Shown in pieces: positions 35,635 through 47,519 of a stretch of 64,000 nt of DNA. Under the pieces are notes generated by a model, which was not told where the DNA came from, did no database searches, and was given only the letters and a program-made list of their open reading frames with translations. Within the stretch, counting starts at the first letter, position 1. Each line of letters starts with the position of its first letter. Location of the stretch: the NCBI GenBank assembly GCA_022315425.1, contig JAIUPT010000033.1, forward strand, positions 2,071,607 to 2,135,606, given 5' to 3'. A program made the translations under genes and the position numbers. This DNA is from Pseudevernia furfuracea. Taxonomy: Eukaryota; Ascomycota; Lecanoromycetes; Lecanorales; Parmeliaceae.

Positions 35635-37834
35635 ATGTCAAGCACCTTCAGCAACTCTACCTCGGTCGAGCACGCGTCGGGTGGCCTGGATCGCGCCTCC
35701 TTCAACGCCTACGACGCTGCAGACCGACATATCATCGCCCCACTACAGGAGCACGCTCCCAGTCACAGCTTTAGTCACAGTGATGACTCCGACATCAATG
35801 ACGATCATGGAGACGTCAGTACAAGTCCGAGAAGCTTTGCTAACGTGCGCCGAGTTTCTGCAAAAGTACGATCCAAAGTGAAGACAAAGACACACAAGAT
35901 CCTTCATACCTCCCACGAACAGCAAGCTCCTCAGCTACCCACGGCTCCTGCTCTAGCACCTGCACCCAACCATGATGCCGACGATGACCGCCTCTTCCAC
36001 CCCCCTCCAGAACACAAGGGACCCCAGGTCAAAGATCTCCTACACAACCCTGTCGATACTGTCTCATCCATGCTACATGGCGCAAGTGGGGCAAAGATGG
36101 CCGCAGTCATGGACAACCAAGTCATAGCCCATGGCGCCGATGTGAACCTGGTCCGCGTATACGATAAAATCGTAGATGCCGACAATAAGGAGGAGGAACA
36201 GTCGGCGCTGGGCGAGTTGGAGGACTTGAAAAAGGCAAGACAAGACCAATTTGTCAGATGGACAATGGATCGCCATGTCCTCAAAGTCAGGAGACTACCG
36301 CCCCTCAATCTACAACCGCCGCAGAAGAAGGACTTCAAAATGGGAGATCAGAATGAGGAAGGCCAGGTCAACTGGGTAACATACAGCCAGCACGTACGTT
36401 CACTTTTCAATACTCAGCGCTCTATATCGTGCCTTTGAATCTACATGAGATCTTCGAGCAGGCTCGAATGCTGAATCAAAGTCCAGCTTGCACGCTTCTA
36501 CGCCAGGCAATACGGTGGCCAATACATCGACGACTCCCCAAGTTTACCTTCAGCACATGAAGACGCCATCAACACTAGTGTCGAGAGGCTCCTCATGACA
36601 TCAACGCCGTATCAAGTAGTCCTCATGAAGATTCGGCACATTTACCGGTGGGAAGACCCCATGGAGACCGGCGTGTACCTTGGGTCCTACCTCTTTCTCT
36701 GGGCTATTGGCCATCTTGCAGGCGCTGCGGTATGCAAAAGGGAAAAAAACATGTTTACGATTTAGGATCATTCATACTGATAGTAATCCCTCCAGATCCT
36801 CGGCACAATGTGGCTTGTGATCAGACGACACCTGTACCCTCCAACCGCTGAAGATCTTCGAGAAAATATCAAACGGTCCGAGGACGTTGAGCAGACTGCT
36901 ACGAATATGACTCAGCTGATCGAACAGTACGGGTCCCGGGGGTGGATGGATGCGCTGATCAAAGAGCTGGGACCAAGATCGTTATTGGCACTCACGGATA
37001 TGGCAGATACGTTGGAAATCATGAGAAAGTAAGCAGGAACTAGAAGCCGGCGTGGCGACCCTGCGCAGGCTTTTACTTTTCCCAACCTGCCGGCGCACCA
37101 TTACGCGGCACTGATACTTGTCACTCACAGCTTCTACGAATGGCGGAGCCCACACCGCACAATGTTTTCGCTTTCAATTCTCGGTGTCGTGTGGCTGTAT
37201 GTCACCACCACTCCACTCTGGTTGCTGGTCAAGATGACACAACTTGAAGCCGCCCTTATGTTTTTCGGGACATTTCCAATTGCGAGCCGCATGCCACAGT
37301 ATCGACATGTTGTATCGCCGCTGACCTGGTTATTTTGGAAGATACCCACAGATGGTACGTGCTCGAGGTACCAGTGCTTTTGCGCTTTGAAAACCAACGC
37401 TGATGCTCTTGACCGTAGCTGAGTGGGCCATAGCTCGCTTGCAAGTGGAAGCTAGGTATAGCAAAGACGCAATGCCTCAGAAATCTTTCCAAAAAGTAAG
37501 AGGCGCATCAGATGAGAAAGAAAAGCCTTCGAAGGCCAATGACGAGACCGAACCTGCAGTTGATATCGGCAGATACCATTGCACGTGCCAAAGCCATCAT
37601 GGAGACCTTCACGTAAGCTCGGATGGTGCTCGCTACGTCACTGCAGTAAGATCGAACCTTCTATGGAAGCTGCGATATGATAGCTGCAAGTCCATACGCA
37701 AACATTCTGAGAGCGGGCTAATCTTCGAGCTCATGGATGATAGCGAATTCAAGGTTATGGGTCTGGCGCTGAGGAACGAAGTCTTCACTCAAATCATCGG
37801 TTATAGCGGCCTAGTATGGCAGGTCACTGGGTGA
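35635..37834 (+). CDS. DUF3292-like membrane protein
   Basis: Five exons, 35635-36393, 36487-36729, 36796-37028, 37131-37354 and 37419-37834, give 624 residues. The N-terminal 170 residues are disordered (His/Ser/Asp/Pro-rich). Conserved-looking segments are LPPLNLQPPQKKDFKMG, HLARFYARQYGGQYIDDSPS and HIYRWEDPMETGVYL. Two hydrophobic regions follow: one near residues 305-335 (LFLWAIGHLAGAAILGTMWLVI) and a double one near 425-470. The last 150 residues look soluble, beta-rich and GRAM-like. The pattern matches my memory of the fungal DUF3292 family, a membrane protein of unknown role. Exon 2's acceptor (tccag at 36486) was chosen to avoid an in-frame TGA. It sits between the AflR-type regulator and the NRPS-like gene; whether it belongs with them is unclear. 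Confidence 0.8.
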
Positions 37835-38745
37835 GAATCTTGCAGCAAAAGCAAGCTTGCCCGTGATGAACTGGATATATCGAGCGGAAACGTGGTGCTC
37901 AATGCTCAGATGCCGAAAAGCGAAGACCGAACCGACCAGAATCCGTCATAGTCAAGTCGTTGGGGTGGGCGGAGGGTCTGTGCTCTCCCTGACGCCTGAA
38001 CTCTGGGCTGCGACCTAGAACCGAGTGAACCCGTTAAGACCTACGTAAGAAATCATAGTCCGCATTTTCTCGCAAGTCACTAGCGCTAAGGCAAAGAAGA
38101 TTCTACGGTTTGGTAGCAACCACAGGAACTACCAGTGTACGAAGTACCAGTGTACGTTCAGTAGAAGGGTGCCGGTTGCGGCGGTACCTTGTCTGGTTGC
38201 CGCGTTATGTTAATGGCGCATCACGTGCTTTCTTTGCCCACTGGATTTAGGGATGGGGATGCATTGATTTGTCTCTCTTCTTCCCTCCCTCACTCCCTCA
38301 CTCCCTCCCCCTCTCTCTATTTTGTTTGCGAGACGGAGGGTTGCAGCAGCATTCGGTTATAATGACCCCGCGGAGGATAGTAAACGAAGCCGAGGACTGA
38401 GCGCGTTTTGTCATGTGTCGATCAAACAAACTCATGACGTGTTCTTAGATCTCCAAAGGGCTCGGCCTAACTAACGACGAGATCTTGCTGGCTACCCAAA
38501 CCGCAAATGCAGGCGAACACACATGTCACACGCATACCTTCGGCTAATCTTTCTGCGTGACATTTTGTTTGCTCCGCGTTTGACCGAGGTTCTCCCACAA
38601 GAAGAGGGGGAAGGGGGAAGACAAACTTGCCTTGCTAAACAGACCTCCATAAAAGCGCCGTTGGGTCTTCATATATCTTCTTCTTCTTCTGCTTCAAAAA
38701 CAGTCTTTCCAATTCCACTATCATTTCGTTATTTCGCCTGCCGAT
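37835..38745. promoter_or_regulatory. NRPS-like gene upstream region
   Basis: This 911-bp stretch contains no gene. A strong C/T tract (ctccctcactccctc repeats) lies at about 38279-38320, and a CTTCTTCTTCTTCTG leader at 38675-38690 precedes the start. AflR-type sites (TCG-N5-CGA class) should be searched here; I see no convincing perfect copy. Confidence 0.5.
38648..38655 (+). promoter_or_regulatory. TATA-like element
   Basis: CATAAAAG lies 91 bp upstream of the NRPS-like ATG and just before a CT-rich leader, a typical fungal core-promoter layout. Assignment is by position and sequence only. Confidence 0.35.
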
Positions 38746-41700
38746 ATGGCCTCATTCGCGACGCCTAAGATTGGGGCGGAGTACGGACGAAGATTGATAC
38801 CCACACTAGTGGATGAAATGGCGATCTCAACTCCAGATCACGTCTATGCCTCGATACCTCGCAATCAAGACTTCACCGGTGGCTTCGATGATGTTTCCTC
38901 CCGAAATCTGGCTCGCGCAGTCAACCGAGCTGCATTTTGGATCGAACGCAAACTTGGAAAAAGTGTAGATTTCGAGACAATCGCATATCTTGGTCCAAGT
39001 AAGGCATGCGTATTCCGAGAGGGATGTCGCTAAGCTTTCCACTATCAGTGGACCTCAGATATTACATCGTTGTCATCGCAGCGACGAAAGTGGGCTACAA
39101 GGTGAGTCCAGTAGTGAAATTCCATCTATGTATGCCCTCGTGAGTGCTGAGTCAGGTGAGCAGACTCTATTACCATCACCACGTAACAGCGTCGAGGGTC
39201 ACTTGGCTCTCTTGGAGTCAACGCGTTGCAATGTGTTGATCAGCCCGATGGAATCGAAGGTCGACCATATACTATCTAAAAGAGATATGCGACACTTCAA
39301 TGTTGAAGGGCTCGAAGAATTTCTACGTGGTGACTTCATTGAGCATTATGAATACAACAAGACGTTCGAAGAGGCTGAACGAGACCCATTCATCGTAGTC
39401 CACACGTCAGGATCTACTGGTTTGCCAAAGCCGATCATCTTCTATCTCGGCGGGATGGCAACTATAGATAATCAGCACGCGATATCTTCCCTAGATGGAT
39501 TCGATGCCCAGATTAGGGTTTCTGAAGGTCCTGTCCGCGTCTTCACAGGCTTACCTCCTTTTCATGTAAGGCCACGCTCCTCACATAAAATTGTCTCTGG
39601 TATAAGTAACCGTACTGAACAGCTTTCAGGTCGCGGGTATCATACAGACTCTGTTAATTGCTCTGTTTTTCGAAGGGACGACGGTTTGGCCGCCCGTAGG
39701 TCGGCCTATCAGTGCTGATCTCATCGACGATCTTCTTGAAAACGTCAACATAGACCTTGTATTTCTTGCGCCGTCTACTTTGGAAGAGCTCAGCCAGTCG
39801 CAAACTTCTCTCGAAAAGTTCAAGAAGCTCAAATATGCTCAATTTGCTGGAGGTTGGTTTTAGAAGGTCAAAGGTTCTTGAAATGCTGATTTGACAAAAA
39901 CAGGACCTCTCGGAAAGGCTGCTGGTGATGCCATCTCAAGATATACTAATGTCATAAACGTTATGGGATCTTCAGAAGTTGGGTTCTTTCCATTACTCCA
40001 CAAAGACCCAGAAGACTGGATCTACTTTCATTTCGACCCCAGATGGAAAGGAAACGAATTTCGGGAAGTTGGTCCTGGATTATACGAACAGGTCTTCACG
40101 CGCCATGACTCAACAGACCCTTTCCATTGGTCATTTTACACCTTCCCCGATCGATCTGAGTACTCGATGAACGATGTCTACTCGAAACATCCTTCAAAGC
40201 CGGACCTGTGGCTTTACGAGGGACGATCCGACGACGTGATCGTATTTTCTAATGGGGAAAAGTTCAATCCGAACGATATGGAGGCGACTTTGCGCTCTTG
40301 CCCAGGTATTTCTGGCGCCCTTGTTGTCGGGCAAGGGAGATTCGAGGCAGCTACGCTTTTGGAGCTCAAAGGAAGTATTCCGGACACGGACGGAGCCAGA
40401 AGAAAAGTCATAGACAATCTCTCACCATATATTGCCAAAGCGAACGAAAGTGCCCCTGCCTACGCTAAGCTTGATCTTGACCACCTCTTCTTTACGAAGG
40501 CCAGTAAGCCTATGTTAAGAACCGATAAAGGCACAGTGAAACGTCGCGCGACGAATCAAGCCTACAAAGAAGAGATTGATCAACTATATGTGGACGTTGC
40601 AGGCTTCGGAGATTCATCAGATGCTGTCCAGCTGAATCCTAGGGATCAAGATACATTAAGAATCGGCATACACGATATGTTGACCAAGATGGATGGGCTT
40701 AAAAAGATCACCTTCGAACAGGATTTCTTTGCTGCCGGCATGGATTCGCTGCAAGTGATGAACCTCGTACGGCAGCTTCGGTCTTCCTTCAGGGAATATG
40801 ATGGCGGAGCTCTTGCACACCTCGTATCACCGAGGACAATATACTCCAGCCCTACCGTCTTCAAGCTCACCACTGCCGTACAATATTTGGTAGATCACGG
40901 TAAAGCGGCATCTGAGGGCTTGGAAAAAGAAAGAATTGGAAAGATGGAGGAATTGGTCGCCAAGTACTCCCAGGACCTACCGCAACCCAATAACGACGAG
41001 ACCAATCTAAGCCAAGAGAAAGGTCTCACGGTTGTTCTAACGGGAAGCACAGGCTCCCTTGGCTCGTACCTCCTGGATTGCTTAGTGGCTAATATGCAAG
41101 TGACGAAGGTCGTCTGTCTCAATCGAGGAGCTGATAGCGAGACTAAGCAGAAGATCAGCAACAAATCGCGAGGCTTAACCACTGAATGGGGAGGCAAGGT
41201 CTACTTTCTGACCACTGATCTTAGTAAGAGAAATCTAGGTTTGGATGCTGATGACTACAAAATGCTTGTCAAAGAAGCTACATTTATCCTTCGTATGAGG
41301 CAATCTCGCTCACTACCATAAACGACTCGCTGACTCATAGTCATAGACAATCAATGGCAGGTGGACTTCAATCTAAATCTGGAATCGTTCGAAGCGCACA
41401 TTGCAGGGGTCCGGGACCTCATCGATCTTTCAAACCAGTCACCAAAGCGCCCACCGATCCTGTTCACATCCAGTATCTCCACCTTGGACTACTGGGCAAT
41501 CAAGCATCCCGACGAGAAAGTCCCCGAGTCAGCCTTTTTCGACTTCAGTGTTCCTTCAGCTATGGGGTACGGGGAATCAAAGTACGTGGCTGAACAACTG
41601 CTTGAGAAAGCTAGGAAGATTTCTAGAGTATCAGCCGCCATCTGCCGAGTTGGACAGCTTGCAGGGCCTGTAGTCAAACGTGGGATTTGGAATAAACAGG

Positions 41701-42269
41701 AATGGTTGCCGAGCGTAAGTTCCACTTGCAAATTGTCCCTGCAATTACTCTTCATGGGGCTCCATAGGCAGCTGCTGAACTAACTGTATCTCTAGCTTAT
41801 AGCTAGCTCTAAGTACCTGGGCAAGATTCCCAAAACCCTTCCTAGTCAAGATACGGTAGCCTGGATTCCAGTTGACACTACCGCGGACGTCATTGTCGAT
41901 CTTCTCCTCTCTGACATCAAAGATGGACCATCAACCAAAGCCTGGACCAAATACCACAATGTCGTTAACCCGCAGCCCGGCTCATGGGAAGCGCTCGTCC
42001 CTGCGATCACCAAATACTTTGATGACAAGGTCGAGCCCGTAAGCTTCAAGTCTTGGTTCGAAGCCCTGAAAGCTACCGCGTCAAGGACCGATGATGTGAG
42101 GAAGAATCCGGGTGTCAAGTTACTAGAGTTCTTTGAGCAGATGGAGACTGGTGCTGGGGAGGCTGAGCTAGAGACAGAGCAGACGGTGAGAAGTAGTCCC
42201 ACGTTGAGCAAGTTAAAGGCTGTGGGGCCCGAGTGGATGGAGATTTGGTTGGGTCAGTGGGAATTTTGA
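38746..42269 (+). CDS. NRPS-like enzyme: adenylation-thiolation-reductase
   Basis: Seven exons, 38746-38998, 39049-39101, 39164-39565, 39630-39852, 39904-41292, 41347-41714 and 41796-42269, give 1053 residues. The A domain (about 20-560) activates a carboxylic acid as acyl-AMP: A3 core HTSGSTGLPKP, then NVMGSSEVGFFPLL, YEGRSDDVIVFSNGEKFNP and a Lys near KASKPMLRTDKGTVKR. The carrier domain (about 580-660) has FFAAGMDSLQVMNL with the phosphopantetheine Ser. The C-terminal reductase (about 700-1050) has the NADPH motif TGSTGSLGSYLLD and the catalytic YxxxK in YGESKYVAE, so the product should leave as an aldehyde or alcohol. There is no condensation domain. The architecture is that of fungal aryl- or alpha-keto acid reductases and Lys2 relatives; the substrate cannot be read by eye. 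It looks intact. Confidence 0.93.
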
Positions 42270-43547
42270 GGGTGATGAGTGAGGTAGTGGGCGTTTAAGA
42301 TGATGACTTTACGAGCTTATAAACGGCCGATAGCCCCCCCGTCAATGGTGCTGATGAGCTGTTGCTTGAACTTCTGATCTCCTCTGGTGCCAGCCAGATT
42401 TCGTCTTGGCTGCTCGCGTTTCTTTCTTTCTCTGGTTCTACTAAGGCTACGTGCCCTGTGGGATCTGCTTTCATGTAGCAAAAACCGAGAGGGGCCCAGC
42501 AGGAGCAGGATGCGACTCTTCCTCCGACTTGTGGAACCTTGTTGGCTTACAATAGAGGTCGCAGACTCCCGCGTCAGACAGCAGAATTTGAAGCGTGGTA
42601 TCTGAGGAGGTTGGCGTCCTGGACGTCAAAACTCCTGGCGTCTGAAGGGTCGGCCAGATAATGCGCTTAAAAATGCTTCGGAATTGAACCTGAGGCCCCT
42701 GTCACGCCCAAAGGGTTCTTTAAATTCAATTCATGCGCTTTCGGAAGTATCTTCTAAGATTCCTCTCTGCAATGACCCTTCGAGATTAGGGTTAGAGCTC
42801 CTCTACCTTCTTTTTTTCCAAACCTCTACACTGTCTTCCATCCTCGCTTCTATACACACCCACAAGCTTGAAGACAAGCTTTCATGGGAAGCCGTAAGCA
42901 TTCGTCTCACAGCTTATCAGTAAAAATTTGACCCCTCTTTCCCACCAAGGGTTTGAGTCGCCGCCTGAAAGACTTATCTAATGTGGAACTCTGCTCGTGT
43001 CTTCGAAGTGACTTGGGTGTATGATGCTTTTCCCTTTGCTGGCAGAGTCGCTAATGACCTTAGAATTCAACGCTGAAACCGGCTGGTCGCGACCAAGTCG
43101 TTTGTGAGCAGGAGGCTGCTAGCGTCGGAGTGGTGATAGATCAAGCTTTTAAGCAAATCTCAATAGATCTAGAATGCCAGTTGAAGGAATACCTGGAAGA
43201 GAGTTGGCAAAATGTAAGCGACTTCGAAAACCTTGTTGGCGCATATTTGATGACGAGGAAGTGAAGTTGATTGGTAAACGAGCTTTGTTTCCGAGGATAC
43301 CGAAGACGAGTGGAAAAGTCGTCATATCACGGCAGAGAGGCCAGTGACAACTACTTGTTCTGTGAAAGTTGAAATGATGCATCCAGAATTTGTAGGGAGC
43401 AAGTGTTTGAGGCAATGTGGGGTCCAGAAAGTTCAGAAACTCTTCGTAGGGTATTCATGAATCGGAGCATAGGTCAACAAGACAATCCGCGGAAATTTAG
43501 GAATGTCATTCTGTTCGTGAGATATCTGCCATCAGCAATAGCCCTGC
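42270..43547. other. Intergenic
   Basis: No supported gene in 1.3 kb. An open stretch at 43403-43642 (plus) overlaps the end of the minus-strand rhodopsin-domain gene and shows no motif of its own. Confidence 0.5.
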
Positions 43548-44695
43548 CTAGAATGCGTTTGCAATTCCTCGGTGCTCTAGGCTTGCTGCTGCTTGAGCCG
43601 GGCTTGACAGAGAAATACTATCCAACAGTTGAAGTTCCATAGACTCATTATGCCTTGGTTCCAATGAAGGGTTGCCCCACTGAGATCGAAGATCCGCAAA
43701 GCCAATCTTGACTGATGGAAGGCGTACTCTTCGTGAGCTAAATGTATTCTTACTCTTTACACGATCGCGTAAGGGATTTTTCTCTGATTTACGCCTCTGG
43801 CTAATCACGAAAAGCCTAAAGCTTGCTAAACACGCGACAGTCACTGAGACTGATTGCTCGATGGTGGACCACGCTTGAAGCAAACTTGGATCGGCTATCC
43901 CACGACTTGGAGAATTCAACGTGAAGCGGATGATCGAGAACACCGTTATGATCAAGTTCAGGCTGAAAACTCCGGTCAGAGCGAGCTTTTGCCCCTGGGA
44001 AATTTGAGATTTCAGGGCTATAATCAGTGGTAGGATCGTAACTGGCGTCTTATGGTTAGTCTACGGGCTTCAAAACACTATGAATAGTGTCAAATCATAC
44101 TGAAGACGTCTGTGGATAAATCTGCCGCGAATTGGTATTTGATAGCTTCGTTCTTGAGGTTCGTCTTGAAGTTGACTCCGTCCAGGAAAGCGTATGCAAA
44201 AAGACTGCCGATATAAGTGAGGATAGTGAACACTATTGTCACCCACCAGACTCGACGAAAGGTAGTCAGACGTTTAGTAAGGTCATCATAGTATGCGAGA
44301 AAGGACCCTTTGACAGCCCAGATGCCGGTGAAAAAGAGGTAAGCGTCTGCCCACTGATACTTGGCATAGAGACTCGCTATTGCTTGATAGTGAGTAGGTT
44401 TCGGGAGGTGATATATTTGTACATTCTGAATAATATAAGTTTTGGAAAGCATAGCCGTATTGATGACATCGGATGCTATGAGGCAGATCATAGCAAGGAT
44501 TACTAAGCCGTCGTCCACCATTCAACGACGGTATACCTTGAGCCGAATGACCAGCCGAGCGGCCAGAAAGGCCAGCGCAATACTAGACAATGCCCAAATG
44601 ATTGCCTAGGAAGCAGTCAGCATTATCCATGTTGCCCATCGACTTTTACTCACAAGGTATTGTGTCTTGGTAAAGGTTTCTTGAGCTTTCGACAT
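43548..44695 (-). pseudogene. Rhodopsin-domain membrane protein with in-frame TGA
   Basis: Exons 44695-44654, 44605-44101 and 44041-43548 join in frame to 347 codons. The product is a second fungal rhodopsin-domain protein: LSSIALAFLAARLVIRLKVYRR in TM1, MVDDGLVILAM in TM2, YAKYQWADAYLFFTGIWAVKGSFLAYY in TM3, and a final TM before a basic tail. Codon 42 is TGA (44522-44524), immediately followed by ATG GTG GAC GAC. Family members have a residue at this place just before the (x)DDG loop, so a sense codon, perhaps Trp, was probably lost. No GT-AG intron removes the stop without deleting DDG. Either the gene is dead, or translation restarts at the adjacent ATG and yields a protein lacking TM1. 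The rest is uninterrupted, which suggests recent loss or polymorphism. Confidence 0.75.
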
Positions 44696-45341
44696 GATCA
44701 GAATCTCAAGGCTAACAACTTGGGCCGGTTTGACACAACGATAGTCAATGCATATTGGAAACTAGCGCCTAGCTTCTTATTATAAAGGAGCTCCTCTCGA
44801 AAACTTTTACTATTCCCTCGACGTGTTGCATTCGTTTGCCATGCGCTCCGCAGAGCCGACAAAGAAGAGTGCATCAAGGACCAATGGTTCGGTTTACTGA
44901 ATGATGACAACTAAAAGTGCTGAAGGAAGTAGGTGATAACGGATGCGTGAGATTCCGCAGTCCCAGCGTACCGAGTTTCGCTTACCCTTTCCCAATTGAA
45001 AAAAATCCCGCGCAAGCTTTACCTTCTCTCAAGACACCCATTTCCCACAAGAGAAACTTGCAGATATTGCGCGATATACCATTTTCCAATGACGTATCTA
45101 GCCAATGATCTTTTGCAGTGCTCCTTATTTCCATTTCAAATCCTCCAACCATTTGTCAAGATTCAGATATGTGATGTATAGAATGCTTGAATTATTCTAT
45201 CTTAGGACTCTCTTGGACCAGTATTTGTATGCCGTAAAAGGTGGCTGGGAACCCTATTCCTATAGCCGACAAGCGCAATGTCATAGCTGAGAACCAAATT
45301 TTGACAGTCGCAGCAGCTTACCCTCCTGCGCACTTTTCGGT
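44696..45341. other. Divergent intergenic region
   Basis: About 650 bp between the minus-strand rhodopsin-domain locus and the plus-strand arylsulfotransferase-like gene. No gene or clear motif is seen. Confidence 0.5.
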
Positions 45342-47140
45342 ATGCCTGCTTTAACTACGGCAAGCTTAGCTGAGCTTTTCAAAATCAACATTTGGGCCAC
45401 TTGTTTTGTTTCCACCGTGAATGCCAAATCGGCTAATAGCCTCACTTTACTTTTACTAATCCTCAATGCGGGTATAGGGCATTTTCAGCAGCCTGGTGGA
45501 AATGTTCCATGTCATACCGGACCAGGGAAAGAGTCCCACCAAGTCGTCAATGGTTCTGATGGCATCTGGCCGTACCAAGTATACAGGTCGTCCCCCTTCA
45601 ATCCTCCAGAGTTAGAAATCACGACAAACGGTCAGCCGCTTGCCCCTGGTCTACTCTTCATAACTCCTAGTGATGATGGCAGCTCTAAAGCCACCAAAGA
45701 CACTGCGCCGCTGATTATGACTGATACCGGACAGCTTGTCTGGAATGGTCCCATGGTTACTGCCAATAACCTCCGCGTTGCATCCTATGAGGGTAACTCC
45801 ATCTTGACATATTGGAGCGGCTCGAGTGGGCCGGGCGCGAACATTGGACATGGATACGGCAATGTGACATTCCTCCATGCTACCTACAACGAGATCTTAG
45901 TTATCTGCCCTCGATTTGGGCTTCTGACACCTGACAATTCCGAATACCCCTGCGAGGCCGATCTCCATGAATCATTTGTCACGGATCGGAACACCCTTCT
46001 TGTGACGGCCTACAACGTAACAGAAACAGACCTGTCGTCGGTTGGTGGTCCATCGAATGGTTGGGTTTATGACTGCTTATTCTTCGAGCTTGATCCAAAG
46101 AATGGGAGCATCTTGTTCCGATGGAGTGCTCTTGAGCATGTTCCAGTCAATGAGACCAAATTAAAATTTACTGGTAGCGAAGGCTTCACTCAATCTCTCC
46201 CATTCGACTGGTTCCACATTAACTCTGTCGTCAACATTGGTAATTTCTTTTTAGTGAATAGCCGACACTTGTGGAGTACCTACCTGATTACAGCGAATGG
46301 TGACATTGAATGGACTCTGCAAGGTGATACTGGTGGCGATTTTGGTGCTTTACCACGAAACGGACATTTTGTAAGCAAATCAGTGTTCGATACTCTGATC
46401 TCCGATAGTGTTGATGTAGCAGACATGCATGCCTTTCTCTTAGACGACATGCTGACATTCAACGACACGCATAGTCCTGGCAACACTTTGCGCGTCTTCA
46501 TAATATCACAGAAACATCCAACATCATTTCTTACTTTAACAACTTTAACATGGGCTTGGGCAATGGAACTCATCCAAGCAACGGTCTAGCTCTTCAACTC
46601 ACGATTCCACCAAACAAATCTACTCCTCCTGTCGTTGTCGACTATCTCATCGATCCGAAGGATCCTATCTACGCTGATTCACAAGGTTCCACCTCATTTT
46701 TGCCTAATGGCGATGTGTTCATGGGCTATGGTCAGATCTCCGTCCTAAAGGAGTTTAGGCCCAGCGGCCCTAGTGGCAGCAATGTTCTTTGGACTGCGAG
46801 ATTTGGCTTGGATAACCAGGTGCAGAGCTATCGTGGATTCAAGACCGAGTGGCACGGTTTTCCCACCACCGATCCTGACCTTGTTGTTGAAGAGAATGAA
46901 AAGGGTTATCGTGCAGGGTATGTGAGCTGGAACGGCGCAACGGATGTTGAAGAGTGGGTCATCTACGAAGGCTGGGCCAAAGACCGGATCTCGCAAGTCA
47001 CCCGGATTGGGTACAAAGGTTTCGAGACACAATTTCCAGTTCACCAGCCATGCGTACAAATAGGCGCCGTGGTCAATGGAAACATTTCCAGTCTGTCAAG
47101 CGTTGTGTGTACTTCTTTCAACGAGACTAGACAAGGTTGA
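45342..47140 (+). CDS. Secreted arylsulfotransferase-like protein
   Basis: Two exons, 45342-46370 and 46475-47140, around a 104-bp intron (GTAAGC...CATAG) give 564 residues. A hydrophobic N-terminus, extended at about residues 33-45 (LTLLLLILNAGIG), suggests a signal peptide or anchor; the exact start is uncertain. Family marks are WPYQVYRSSPFNPPELEIT, the QPLAPGLLFITP beginning of a beta-propeller, DTGQLVWNGP, HESFVTDRNTLLVTAYN, FDWFHINSVVNIG and, restored only by splicing, SWQHFARLHNIT and SYFNNF. These fit the fungal arylsulfotransferase (ASST) family, extracellular or vacuolar proteins thought to move sulfate between phenolics, though activity is unproven for most. Several N-x-S/T sites support secretion. 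Confidence 0.85.
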
Positions 47141-47519
47141 GAGTACGCTGCGCAATTTCAATAGTTATAATTACTGGTCGGAAATATATGAAATATCTTA
47201 CGAGATATTTTATTTCAAGTAATTGTATATCGTTCTCGATTATACGCTACGTAACGGGGCGAGATGGGACGGGGTTTAAGATATCACAGCCGAGCGGCCA
47301 GGAAGGCCAGCGCAGCCCGAATACTGATGCTCCGTCTCTCCGAATTCTTTCGCTTGAGGATACACAGGCTCAGAGACCCTTCATTGCAGTTCCGTCCGAA
47401 AGCTACCCGAATTCGCTTCTGTCTTCACTCGAGACGGAGAGCTCAAGCCCTTATATCAATCGATATCATATAGCAAGAAGATGCAAGTCTAGACCCAAAA
47501 ATCCCCGCGGGTTAGCCTT
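47141..47519. other. Intergenic with a 26-bp echo of the rhodopsin-domain gene
   Basis: This region separates two convergent genes. At about 47288-47314 it carries AGCCGAGCGGCCAGGAAGGC and further bases that differ by one base from 44552-44577, which is coding in the minus-strand rhodopsin-domain gene. It may be a relic fragment. A plus-strand 247-codon open stretch starting at 47137 runs antisense through the next gene and is not considered real. Confidence 0.45.

Noticed and set aside
44519..44560. Intron to remove the TGA in the rhodopsin-domain gene
   Set aside because: A GTATAC donor exists just before the stop, but the only AG within reach gives a 34-bp intron that would delete the conserved DDG loop.
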